A stretch of 64,000 bases of DNA from Microcebus murinus. Its lineage: Eukaryota > Chordata > Mammalia > Primates > Cheirogaleidae. The stretch's first letter is position 1; each line of letters begins with the position of its first letter. The position numbers and the translations under genes were made by a program. The notes below the pieces were generated by a model. That model was given only the letters and a program-made list of their open reading frames with translations. It did not search any database and had not been told where the DNA came from. The stretch lies in assembly GCF_040939455.1 (NCBI RefSeq), contig NC_134122.1:32530001-32594000 (forward strand). The letters run 5' to 3'. This document shows positions 9,350 through 19,945 of this stretch, one piece after another.

Positions 9350-9538
9350 AATCGACTCATTTTCCCTTTGCATCTCATTCATCTTGTTTGCCATCCATAT
9401 TCTGAATTCCATGTCTGACATTTCAACAATTTCCTTTTGGTTGGGGTCCATTGCTGTAGGTCTGTTGTGATCCTGTAGGGATGTGAAACTAGTGTGTTTC
9501 TTCACGTTGCCAGAATTTTTTTGCTGGTTTCTTGTCAT
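9350..9538 (-). pseudogene. L1 ORF1 N-terminal remnant
   Basis: The minus-strand frame from the ATG at 9538 codes a start rich in Arg, Asn, Gln and Lys, then 'AMDPNQKEI' and 'MEFRIWMANKMNEMQ'. That layout is characteristic of the N-terminus and early coiled-coil entry of the L1 ORF1 RNA-binding protein. After about 60 residues the similarity ends. No RRM or C-terminal domain is present, so this is a fragment. Confidence 0.75.
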
Positions 9539-9879
9539 CTGGAACCTCTTCTCTCAGCTCAGGGTGAAGAGGTTTGTGGCACACCTATTCTCCTTTGCTA
9601 GGAACACTCATACTTAGTGAGAAGAAGGAAAGGGCCCCTGAGAGCATGTTTGTGTTCTACTCTGGAGGACTGGCCCAGTGAGAGAAGGGCAGATGCACTG
9701 AGAGCTTGCAACGTAGCTATCTTCCTGCATTGTCCCATTTCCCTGTGGTTGTGCAGTCCAAGCCGGAGCTGGGGGATATTAGTAATGGAGTGATGGGTTG
9801 GTTCCCAGGCTGCTGTTTGAAGCTTGGGCAGGGGTCTGGGTGAGTCTCTCTCCAAAGAGGTGAGTGGCATGTGAGTTTG

Positions 9880-10760
9880 CCCTGCTCAGGCCTCACTGTG
9901 ACAGTGGCAGTGGTGGCTGGGTGAGGGTGAGGCTATTTAGGCAGTGACCCAAATGTCAGGGTTGTGGGCATTCACTCCACTCAGTTCCTGGGGCAGTGGT
10001 GGCATGTAGGGGAGGTGGCTCTGGTGAGTGAGTCTGCAGCGATGCGTGTGGGGCAGTGCCACAGTGGCTGTGGAGACCTGGGCGCAGTTGCAGTCACCAA
10101 TGTGCAAGGTGTGCTGTGCTGCTGGGCCCATGGTGTGTGGGGCTACTGGGATGCATAGAGTGCAGAGCCACAGTGGCTGGGTGGGTCACTGAATTTCATG
10201 GGTGCCTAGGTGCATCATGGGACTATAGCTGGCGGCAGTGCAGGTTGTGGGACCTTGGTGGGCTGCTGAGTGCTTCATGGGGATGGATTGCAAGACCTTT
10301 GTGGGTGTCTGGGTGCATCGTGGGATGGCAGTCAGTGGTCAGACGGGTCACGGGACCTTGGTGTGTGTCTGGGTGGGTTGTGGGACTGAGGTGTGTCTGC
10401 ATGGGTTGTGGGAACTTGGCGGGTGCCTGTGCGGGTCACTGGACCTTGGCGGGCACCTGGATGGGTCTTGGCCACTGCATGAGTGGGTTGTGGGGCAGCA
10501 GCTGGCTGCGTGACAGCTCCTCAGGCCACAGTAGCTGGGCTGTCTGTGGTTGGTGGGGCCAGGGAGATGTGTGGCACCCCACTGGGGACACTTGATGGCT
10601 GGGGCTCTCCCTCCACCCAGGTCCAGCTGTGGCAGCTGCTGTGGTGCTACTCAGGTGGGAGGAGCGACACTACGGAGATGGTGGCGGCAGATGCTGAGGG
10701 CTGCTGGGCACCTGCTCTGCTTGGATCCCTGGGAGGCGGCCGGTGGGGAGGCTTGGGGGG
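9880..10760 (-). repeat. G-rich, internally repeated L1 5' UTR segment
   Basis: On the plus strand, phrases such as 'gggaccttggtg', 'gtgtctgggtgggttgtggga' and 'ggcgggcacctggatgggtc' recur at spacings of about 35-45 bases between 10180 and 10500, in a wider G/T-rich background. The repeats are imperfect. Several long plus-strand open frames rich in Gly, Trp and Cys run through it; they are by-products of the base composition and are antisense to the L1. Confidence 0.65.
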
Positions 10761-10838
10761 TTGCATGGTACACAGACACAGTGTGCACGAGAAAGCCCCC
10801 CACTCCATCCCTAGCCTCTCAGGGGTACTGGGAAGGTA

Positions 10839-11293
10839 CCGTGTTTCCCCCAAAACAAGACAGGGTCTTATATTTATCTTTCCTCAACAAGACTCCCTAG
10901 GGTTTATTTTCAGGGGATGTGCTATTGTTTTTTTTTTTTAAGTATGGTACAACGATCTACATTTATTCAAATACAGTTAAGTTATCTTCTTCTGGAACAT
11001 CATCATAACTCTCCAAACCCTAAATTCCATCCTGAATTTCTTGCGACTCTATTTCCTTTAGAACCATTGGCCCCAATCTCTCATGTGGAGCCATAAAGCT
11101 CTCATGGGGCAGATGAGAAGGGCTGCTCCTCTTCTTAACCGCCCCTCGAGGAAATGCATGGGTTGTGCAGATACCTGCATAGCCACGTCCATCACTGGGT
11201 CTTATTTTCGGGGTAGGGCTTATATTGCACAAATACTTAGAAATCCTGCTAGGGCTTATTTTATGGGTAGGTCTTATTTTTGGGGAAACACGG
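10839..11293. mobile_element. Non-autonomous DNA transposon with TA target duplication
   Basis: A 455-bp insert with terminal inverted repeats: left CCGTGTTTCCCCCAAAACAA, right (reverse complement) CCGTGTTTCCCCAAAAATAA. About 22 bp match with two mismatches, flanked by TA on both sides (10837-10838 and 11294-11295). Sub-repeats 'tcttattttcgggg', 'ggcttatatt' and 'aggtcttattttt' lie just inside the ends. TA duplication points to the Tc1/mariner/pogo superfamily. On the minus strand an acidic tail ending DDVPEEDNLTVFE lies in the middle, possibly the last codons of a transposase. I do not know the family name. Confidence 0.8.
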
Positions 11294-11752
11294 TAGCTGC
11301 AGATTGGTGTTCTGGCGCTGAGAGCAAAGAATGGCACCTGTTGCAGCAGCCTGGGACCAAAAGCTGGCAGGAGCTCACTGTGCCTACTGTCTACTGCAAC
11401 GCTGCTTACAGTCTCCACACAGGTCCCTGGGAAGTTGGCAGGCCTGCTGTGGTGGCGGAGTCCCCTCATGGCTCAGGCTTCAGAGTCTGCTGGGGGAATG
11501 CGAAGCCTCGGAATTTCCTCCCATGACTCTTCCGTATGTGTGGACGCTTCCTGCAGGTACCTTCCAGTCTTGCCAAGTGGATCACCTCGCTTCTCTCCCT
11601 GCCACTTTGGGTGTCTCCAGCCACTTCTCTGATGATTCACAATGCTCTCTCTGAGAGGGTTCCTCCATGGTGCATCTCCACCCACCACCTTTGATCCTTT
11701 CCTTGACAGCAGTGAGTGCTGGATGCTTCTAGTCTGCCACCTTCCCCATTCT

Positions 11753-12905
11753 CTGTAATTTTCTTTTCCTGTGACTTTTCCCTGATTTTGAGGGTAATGC
11801 CAGCCTCATAGCATAAGTTAGGAAGTATTCCAGGATTGGTGTTAATGCTTCTCTAAATATTTGGTAGAATTCACCAGTGAAATCATGTGGTCATGGACAT
11901 TTCTGGTTTGGGAGGCCTTTGACTCCTAATTCAATCTCTGCTCATTGTAGCCTACTGAGAGTCTCCATCTCTTCATGAATCAGTTTGGATAATTTGTATG
12001 TTTCTATGAACTTTTCCATGTCATCTAGGTCATCTAATTTGTTGGTGTACAGTTGTTCGTAGTATCCTTCCATAACCCTTCTTTCTATAAGGTCTGTAGT
12101 AGTAGCCCTTCTTTCATGTCTAATTTTAGTTAAGTTCTCTCTTCTCTCTCTCTGTCAGTCTTGCTAAAGGTTTGTCAATTTTGTTGATCTTTCGACAGAA
12201 CCAACTTTTGGTTCATTGATTCTCTCTGCTGTTTTTCTATTCTCTATTTTATCTCTTCTCTAATCCTTTCTTATTTCCTTCCTTCTGCTAACTTTGGGTT
12301 TATTTTGTTCTTCTTTTTCTAGTTCCTTCAGTTGAAAAGTAAGCTTATTGATTTAAGATTTTCTTCTTGTTCCATGCAGCATTTACGATTATAAATTTCC
12401 TTCTGCACGCTACCTTTGCTGCGTCCCATAAATGTTGGTATATTGTGATTTTCATTTTCATTCATTTCTAATTGTTTTCTAATTTCCCTTGCCACTTCTT
12501 CTTTGATCCGTTAATTAAGAGTGTCTTGTTTAATTTCCACGTATTTGTGAATTTTCATTTTTGTTCAGTTACTGATTTCTAGCTTCATTCCATTGTGATC
12601 AGAGAAGGTAATTTGTATGATTTCAATCTTTTTAATTTATTGGGACTTGTTTATGGCCTAACATGTGGTATATACTGGAGAATGTTCCATCTGTATGCAG
12701 TTGAGAAGAATATCTATCCTGTAGTTGGTGGGTGGAGTGTTTTGTAGATGTCTGTTAGATCTAGTTGGTTTATGGTATTGTTCAGGCCTTCTTTTGCCTA
12801 GGTCAGGTTATTCATTATTGAAAGGGGAGTATTAGAGTCCCTCGTATTAGTGTAGTATCCTTGGATTTTACAGCTTTGATTTCCTTTATTTTTGTTTTAG
12901 AAGAA
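11753..12905 (-). mobile_element. L1 ORF2 fragment, antisense
   Basis: Read on the minus strand this is a co-linear stretch of L1 ORF2 from the endonuclease/RT linker into the reverse transcriptase. It includes the 'ccaaaagttggttc', 'acaaacctttagcaagactga', 'aacaaattagatgacctagatga' and 'gaattctaccaaatatttagagaag' segments. Many frameshifts and stops are present. It breaks at 'aaaattacag' (about 11753-11763), exactly where the L1 5' end described above begins. Confidence 0.85.
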
Positions 12906-12984
12906 TTGAAAAGAAAAATATTCCAGATCAATTATGTTGAATTAGAACACCTGTAGCATTTGATTGCATAAGAAATAAAGGAAA

Positions 12985-13220
12985 TTAATAGTTTTAAATA
13001 TCTACCATATGGAAAGAACTGCATTAGTTTCTTTCACAATTATCTCATCTAAGTATTTATAAGACTGTTTGAAATAAGTGTTATGTACACTATTTTATAG
13101 ACAGAGAAACTTAAAGTTTCTTAAGAAATCTGCCCAAGATTACACAACCAGTAAATGTCAGAACCAAAATTCAAATACTGACCCGTGTCATTCTGAAGTA
13201 ATGCTCTTTGTACAACATCA
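12985..13220 (+). mobile_element. MIR SINE
   Basis: The MIR phrases 'ttttatagacagagaaactta', 'tctgcccaagattacacaacc' and 'cagaaccaaaattcaaatac' appear in order, ending near 'gctctttgtaca'. Confidence 0.7.
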
Positions 13221-13309
13221 CATCCCCTTGAATGTGCGTTGGCTTCCATTTCACCTCATGGAAGCCTCAAGCATCCTTTGGTTGGATAAGTCTGATGTTT
13301 TTACTGTTG

Positions 13310-13440
13310 CTTCGTGACAAATGAGGGAGCCGAGGCCAAAGAAGTTCAATAACATTCTCACACATACGAAGTAGTTAATTGGTAAAGTCAGAGCTACCAC
13401 TGAACTTCTTACATCTAAATCCCACGGTTCTCCTCTAATA
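13310..13440 (+). mobile_element. MIR SINE fragment
   Basis: A second MIR-like piece: 'acaaatgagggagccgaggcc', 'gtagttaattggtaaagtcagagctacc', 'cttctta...ccacggttctc'. It begins with the core and lacks the 5' tRNA-like part. Confidence 0.5.
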
Positions 13441-15019
13441 ATACTCTAATCCTAGATTTGAGGGCAACCTAAGTAGTGATGCTGTTCAATTTTTAAAAAT
13501 TGTATGAAAATTCTAAAACAGACCAATTGACTTATCCAAAATAAAGAGCCAAATGTAAATCCATATAAAATAGAGTGGTATAACAATTTATATTTTCTTT
13601 TCAAAAGTGGCTACGTGTTTAGGGAGAGGATGTATGTAGCAGAAGCACTGGAAACCTGTGGAGCTCTGGGATATGAAGATCAGAAATCATCCACTGAAGA
13701 CGTCCCTACTCCCCCCACCAACCCACTCACCACCAATCGGTGATTTTAGATCTAACAGAGCATCTTGCGGCTGCCCTGGTAGAGCTCTGTACTAGCTGTA
13801 GGCAGTTGAAACTGACTTGGGGTGGAGCCCTGCTCAGCAAGCAGGGCAGCCGCCATCCCTGCCCTTCTCACAGTTTATATTGTCACTCCTAATGGGGCAA
13901 TGATCAGCTCATACCTTCCCTGTCTCTTCTGATTAGAATCACTGCCCTTCACACTGGGAATCAGACTCTGTGTCTGAATCAGGCCTGACCTGGGCGGAAG
14001 TTGATCTTCAGTCTTGGCTCTGCCAGGAGGCTGGAAGCCTGGAATTATTCTTCCTGCCTGCTGTTACCTGTTGTAACCTGTCCCGCTGGTACCACGTGAT
14101 GCCAGCCTGGCTCTGTTGTCTTATTCAGAAATAAGTGAGGGTTCTGCCTTTTTGCATTTAACCTCAGTTCACTCTGAGCTATGCCTGCCTGGCCTTAGAC
14201 AGCTCCCCTACCCCCTTCTTGTTTCCAGATCCCAGCTGGGTCCCCCTGTGGCAGGGTTGCACATAAGCTGCCTTTGGAACTTTATGGCAGGCCGGCCAGC
14301 CTGCTGGTTTGAACCCCTCTCTGTAGACCCCACCAGAGCCATCCTGAAGCTCAACCACTCATTTATGCTGTGTGTATCATATGATCCAGCCAGTATCGGC
14401 CTTAGATCTGTGCAAGAGGGCTTCTGTCCTGGTTTCCATACTCAAGGCCATGTTTTTCAGCCAGGCCCTCTCCTTGGGGGAAGAAAACCACCAGTCAAAG
14501 TGATACACCCACCTGGAGTCTACACCCACCTGGAGTCTACACCTTCCCTTCTAAACTGTACTCCAGATGACTGAGAAGCAAGAACTCTTTGCCTCGACAG
14601 TCATGATCCTGCTTCCAGGGCCTGTGCAGGCCTCTGCCTTGGCTGCTGCCATTGCACGCACAACCTAGGCTGGACGCTTAGCCTAAGGGGAGCTGTCTGC
14701 ATGGGGTGTGGAAAGAGTTGGGGCATGGGTAAATGTGCAAGGTCCTCTGCAAAGCAGGATACAACTGAGAATGGGGAGAAAGGAGTCAGGCAGGGGGTGA
14801 AGGGTCCACAATGCCACATTCAGCACAGAACCTAGAGAAACCCAAGACTTCTCAACTCTAACTTGGGGCTTTTCAGGTTACTATGGAAGTCCATTTGTTG
14901 AGGAAGATGGATGGAATATATTTTATTCATCAGTCTGTTAGCTTGACTTACAACTTGTTAATATTTTGGGGTATGGTATGTAGGTCTCCATGTATACTCT
15001 TACCCTGGACCCCACAGAA
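13441..15019. other. Mostly unassigned sequence
   Basis: No named repeat or coding exon. A plus-strand open frame of 152 codons (14116-14574) lacks recognisable motifs. Its end overlaps an exact 17-bp direct repeat (14511-14544). A minus-strand frame at 14601-14819 is likewise unassigned. Confidence 0.35.
14511..14544 (+). repeat. 17-bp tandem duplication
   Basis: ACCTGGAGTCTACACCC is followed directly by a copy differing only at the last base. Two units only. Confidence 0.85.
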
Positions 15020-15112
15020 GTTGGAGGCAGGAGTTCAAACCTGCACTGGGCTAGGATTGTGCCGCTGTACCCCAGTGTGAGATCCCGTCTCCTAAAAAGA
15101 AAAAAAAAAGAG
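15020..15112 (+). mobile_element. Alu 3' monomer fragment
   Basis: The sequence 'ggcaggagttcaaacctgcact', 'aggattgtgccgctgtacccc' and 'tgagatcccgtctcctaaaaag' plus an A-rich tail matches the second half of an Alu right monomer. The upstream Alu part is missing or unrecognisable. The GTTCAAACC word also resembles a tRNA B box, so a 7SL/tRNA chimera of the kind found in strepsirrhines is an alternative. Confidence 0.6.
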
Positions 15113-15284
15113 AAGCTAGAGGTACGCCTGGGCTCAGCCCTTGACTTAGCGGGTTCCAACTTCCTCACTACCACTTGCTCATGTTCTTGAGATGCCATAT
15201 GTCTCATACTCAGGTTGAGCCAAAGTGGGATATAAATAGCACTTCAGGAGGTAGGGAGAAGCCAAGTATGTTCAGAGAATTAGA

Positions 15285-15490
15285 ATATTCTAATAAAAAT
15301 AACAGGGGCTTTAGAAACCGACAAACCTATATTCAAATCCCAGCTCAGCTAGCAAGTAATTTGACTTCTCTAAGCTCTAATTTCCTCCTTTGACACTCGG
15401 GGGAAATATTCTGCACCATGAGGCTGGGAAGCATTAAACAAAATGTGTGAGTCAAGTGCTTTGCACAGTGCCTGGCTCCCAATCAACCCA
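15285..15490 (-). mobile_element. MIR SINE, antisense
   Basis: 'ggggctttagaaaccgacaaacctatattcaaatcccagctc', 'ttgacttctctaagctc' and 'aagtgctttgcacagtgcctggctccc' are the reverse complement of the MIR pattern in the correct order. Confidence 0.75.
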
Positions 15491-17889
15491 TCAGCTAATT
15501 TGGGAGGTTTCGTGCTCCTAGGACAAGCTCCACCACCTCTAACTGTGGCCTTTTCCAGCACATTGCGTGGAAAAGACAGTTGCCACTGGAACCTGGCATC
15601 CGTTCCAAGAGCGAGCCTTCCCTAGACCGCCCTGCCTAGTCTCTGACACCCTCCTTCACTTCCATCTCCCAGCCTGAGTCTTTGGAGTAGCTTTGGGTCT
15701 TGCTTTTCCAGCCCTGGGGGCTGCTTCCATCTTGCGTCACCACGGTTTGGAACAGATTGTCTTTGTGGCTTGGCCCCTGCCCCCTCTGCCATGAGCTTTC
15801 CCCATAGGCAGTTCTGGGATGTGTGCTCTATTGCACCAGGTTGACCCTTCCTCCCTCCCAGGCTGTGGCTGTCACAGCAGGTCTGGGTGTGGCACTCTGC
15901 GTGGTTCAGTTAGGGCCATGAGTGAGACTGAAGGCAGAGACTAGGGCGATTGCAGAAGGCCAGGGAACCAGAAAGGAGAGATAAAGTCTTGTAGTGGAAC
16001 AGGAAGTAAGAAACTCCAGGCCCAGCAAACTGCCAGGCAAGCTAGTGTGTAATTCCTCCAAGTCTTTATTATAATTTGGTTTTCTATAGATTTCTTGGCA
16101 AGGATGAATTTTTAAAATTCTACCTTGTGTTAGTTCAACTAAAACAGAATACAATTTAGCAGGCATATAGAGTTCCACAGCCAAACTCTCAGAGGAAACC
16201 TGGCTGAGCACGTGTACAGGCTATATAAAGAGGTGAACATTTGGAAGTAGAGAATCTGGAATGACTGGAATTACTGTGACCTTCCGACTAGGAAACTAAC
16301 TCCCAGACAATGGTCTAACGAATGGCGCCCATTGGTCCAGCTGCCCCAGGGAAAGCCTGGGCCCATCCTGGCCTTTGTCTTCCCCAATCATTCAATCCTG
16401 TACTTTCACCTCCTTGATTTTCTTCCTCTCCACTGCCATGATCTTTTGTCACCCCCCTTACTGTTCCTGGATCCTCCCATCCAGAGAGGACCTGGAACCT
16501 CTGGTTCCAAGGTACAAGGCACCCACGTGCACAGTGGTCTCCAGTAGTGTGCTCAGAAGGATGGATTGAAGGGCTGGAGAGAAGCAAGAAAGGCCATGTT
16601 CAGGGGTAGGTCAGAGCACGGCAGTCAGAGAATGGACAGTCAGACATCCTAGGTACACCCAATGGCATGGGGGAAGGGTGCAATGGGCTTTGCATGTGAA
16701 TTAGAAGGAATTCATTGACTCCGAAGTGGCTGGACCTTTCAGAAGTCCGAAAATCACACCTAAGTGATCACACCTTTTGGTTTGGGTAGCCAGGCACGGA
16801 GGTAGCCTAACTACCCAGAAAGTGTAGGGAGTGTATCCGTGCAACTATGGCAGGGAAGAGGAATGCGGGACCAGAGGAGAAGGATGGAAAACCAACTCTA
16901 AGGTGAGTCACAGAGCTGGCCACCACTGTGGACGACTGGAGCTTGATTGCTGGGCCCAGGGGCGTGGCATCTTGTACCATCTTGTGTAAATAAACCCCAC
17001 CCTGTGCACAATTCTCCTCCAATCTCCCAGTTTGAATTTTTTGTCTGTTTCCTGCCTGGGTGTTATCAACTGGATTGGGCAGGGCACTTAAGAAGTGCTG
17101 GTCACTAGCCTCCCAGGGGTCTAAAATCTAGAGCAGGGAGTCAAGTCAGGATGGATGAGAGAGGTGGTGGGAACAATATCACTTGCTGGGGCAAAGGGGT
17201 TGCAGGAACGGGGGGTAGATTGCAGAGGGTTGGCGCTCAGAATCAGAAATCAGACTTTTTAAGACAGCTGATGAAATGAATTTCTGAACTGTTGGTGGGG
17301 GAAGAGAAGCATTTACGCCTGCATCTTGGTCCCCATGGGCCACCCCACGCTTCAGGGCTTGCGTGGATACAGTGTGAGGGGACTTTTGCAGGAGGCCCAT
17401 GCTGCATCCTCAGACGAGTCTAGGGCAAGCAGCTGCCATCGCACCCACCGAAGCTGGAGGAAGCCCGCTCAGAGTGGCTCGCCGGAGCAGCTGCGGGAGT
17501 CAGAGATGGGGCAGAGAGAACCTGCAACCAGGGTCAGTCCCAGAGGGAAGTTGATGTGGAATCCAGGAGGCAGAGATGGACGCAGAGGAGCTGAGGAGGT
17601 TGCCACCTGATGTCAGATGGACACCGGAGGAGCCTCAGTTCCCTCCAGAAATTTAGACCTGGGCTGGGGAACAGCAGACCATGTCCATATTGCACCCCCA
17701 TTTCTAAAGAGGCAGGTGCTCCTAACCCACTGCCAGGCGGGGCCCCATGGCCCTGGGCAACCTGCTGGGGAGGGCTGCAGGAGCAGGTACACAGCCACGT
17801 GGTCTTGTGGTTACAGCCAGGTGCCCAGGAACTGGTTACAGAGCACAGGGAAACCACAGAGCGGGAGCAAACAGACGTGCATGGAGCAA
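15491..17889. other. No recognised feature
   Basis: About 2.4 kb of sequence without an assignable repeat. Open frames at 16315-16587, 17326-17610 and 17534-17939 overlap on both strands and show no domain or codon pattern I can identify. No splice-bounded exon is evident. Confidence 0.35.
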
Positions 17890-18040
17890 ACACTTGCATT
17901 CTCATTTATTCTTCGTACCTACCCTTGAGGCTGCTTTAGTCATCCCTGTTTTATAGATAAGAGACATGAGGCTTAAAGCACGTCAATAAATACTCGAAGA
18001 TCACACAGATGGGGACTTGTGCAGAAGGATTCTCACTCAT
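17890..18040 (+). mobile_element. MIR SINE fragment
   Basis: 'catccctgttttatagataagagacatgaggcttaaagcacg' followed by 'gatcacacagatgggg' is the MIR core and right part in sense orientation. Confidence 0.65.
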
Positions 18041-19279
18041 GCTCCTTCTCCTGGACTAGCAGGTCCTTGCAGAAGCACACCAGGGGGTTCTCTGTAGAGC
18101 TTTAGGGTAAGGACATCTGTCAGCGGCTGTTGGCCGACCTTCTAGCTTGGTGACACATTCTGCGTGACACGTACACCAACCCTCTCCTTTCTGAGCTAGG
18201 AGGGCCTCGCTCACCGCGGGCTGTGCCGATAACCCTGTCACATGTTGTTCCCCACCCGCCCCCACACCCCCTCCCAGCCCAGTCTCCACTAATGTTGATC
18301 TGAAGGGTAATTTTCTTGTCAACTGTATAATTAATGGGCCGCACACTACAGCGGTCCTCTGTTATTCTGCTCCTCGCAGATATATTTCAAAATGAATAGC
18401 TGTTTAACCAATCACTCGGCAGACGCCTTACCCTTAGGTGTTTCTGTCTGTCAGCATTTTCGCACATGCAGCCTGAAGTAGGCAGAATCAATTTGGGTAT
18501 CTGCTCCGGGTAAGTGAAAGCAGCCGCGAATTAGAGATTCTTGGAGTATCAGAACTTGTCGCCTATTAGCGCCGAGCGGCGTGCGGGCTGCCCTTGCAAG
18601 CTCCTTGGCCCCACGCCCCGCGATCCCGCATTGTCTGCCACTTCTAATAAAGCGGGAAGAGGTCTTTTGTGGTGGCTTTAAGGTAATGTCTCGTTTGGCA
18701 TCCGTGTCTGATCTTTCTCGGCAATCCCAGCGTTTATTTGGCCGTTCCCTGCACAAAGGCTTAAAACGATAGTTTTACAAGAGAATTTCAGAACTCCTGA
18801 CAGCCCTGGGAACGTGAGAACGAAGAGGGTATGCGTTTATTCAAAAAACAGGACTCTGACACATCAGCGGGGCGCTCCGGAGGTGCCTTTGATGGGAAGG
18901 GAGTTTTCCCAGAAGCTTATTAGTGTAGGGATTAGAAAAAGGACCTGGAAGACAGTAAATGACTGGAACCAACAACTGCAATTGACCCGGCTTCTGGCTC
19001 TGCTCAGCACTGGCGGCAGAGGCCGAGATCATTGTGGACACATTGGTGGTGCCCCGTCCGTGTCCCCTTGGCCACCCCTGGAGGTCACCTGCAGAGGTCC
19101 TGGACCTGCCGATGGCCTCCCACATTTCTGAGGGGGCTCTCCAGTCACAAGGCTGTGCTTAGCTCTTAAGCATGGGGACAAGTTGGATGTGCCACAAATT
19201 AACTCCCAGGAGTGACCCTCAACCTAGGAGCGAGAGAAGTTGGTGAGTAAACATTTCAGCTTCTTCACCCCGCAGTGAG
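18041..19279. other. Repeat-poor stretch, candidate conserved non-coding DNA
   Basis: No interspersed repeat is visible for about 1.2 kb, unusual for this window. The stretch contains 'tgtataattaatgggccgcac' and a CpG-bearing portion around 18550-18760. Short open frames on both strands have no recognisable product. Regulatory function is only a guess based on the absence of repeats. Confidence 0.3.
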
Positions 19280-19945
19280 AAAACCATGAGGTTAATAGTC
19301 ACCCTTTACCAAAAGGCTCCAGGGGGACTGAACCCTACTTACCCATGGCAAATGACACTGGTTGACAGCCGCATTTTGCTTGTGTCAAAGCAGAGGGTTC
19401 AAAAGGAGAATGGTCTTCCTTCTCCACTTTACTCACACATTGGAGATGGCTCCTACCTCACCCCACTGGGCCCACTTTCACTCTGGCCATTGCTGCCAGC
19501 AGCCAGCAGTTGGCCACACAGGTGGTCTGGCAACAGCTTGCCTCGTATGCACCATGGACCACTGTCTTTCTGTCTCAGAGTTTCCCAGAGGAGTGGGAAG
19601 CTCCCAGCATCTAACAGGCACAGATTCCAAATGTGGGACTTATTGCCCCTTGGGCCAACCCTCATAGATGGGAGACAAAAGCCTATTGGTGGGTAAATGG
19701 TCCCCTTTTCTGCCTCCCCGGTGGACATCTACCTGTCTGAGGGGGTCTCAGGGGGACCAAGCCCCACGTGCCCTCTGAAGGGACCAGCTCGCAAGCCTAT
19801 ATCTGTTTTCTCTCCTTGCTTGATGCACTCTTCCCAGACCCCTACTCCTCATCCTTTTAAAAACAAACCAAAATAACAAAAACAACCTACCTGGGCAGTC
19901 TTGGTCTTAGGTTGTGCTCTCTGGAGGAACGCAGGGAGCATTCCT
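19280..19945 (+). other. Possible old LTR-derived segment
   Basis: The pyrimidine-rich layout, ending in 'ggttgtgctctctggaggaacgcag', resembles the right part of old mammalian retroviral LTR or internal sequence. I cannot name the family. Overlapping open frames (19286-19728, both strands) show no known domain. Confidence 0.25.

Larger units (their letters stand above)
9340..11752 (-). mobile_element. L1 LINE 5' end: 5' UTR plus start of ORF1
   Basis: On the minus strand the element starts near 11752 with GGGGAAGGTGGCAGACTAGA, resembling the opening of primate L1 5' UTRs. It runs through about 1.75 kb of 5' UTR (after removing the inserted DNA element at 10839-11293) to an ORF1 start at 9538. 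The UTR is G-rich on the plus strand and internally repeated. Only the 5' part is present; ORF1 breaks off after about 60 codons, and ORF2 and the tail are missing. L1 copies normally lose their 5' end, so this reverse situation implies a later deletion or rearrangement. Confidence 0.75.

Noticed and set aside
9880..10560. Regularly spaced repeats resembling a CRISPR array at first glance
   Set aside because: Units are imperfect, spacing is irregular, there are no unique spacers, and the DNA is mammalian.
10056..10941. Plus-strand open frames of up to 179 codons rich in Gly, Trp and Cys
   Set aside because: They run antisense through an L1 5' UTR whose G-rich repeats lack stop codons on this strand.
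14116..14574. 152-codon open frame on the plus strand
   Set aside because: No motif, no splice context, no transcript evidence, and its end contains a recent 17-bp duplication. Kept only as unassigned sequence.
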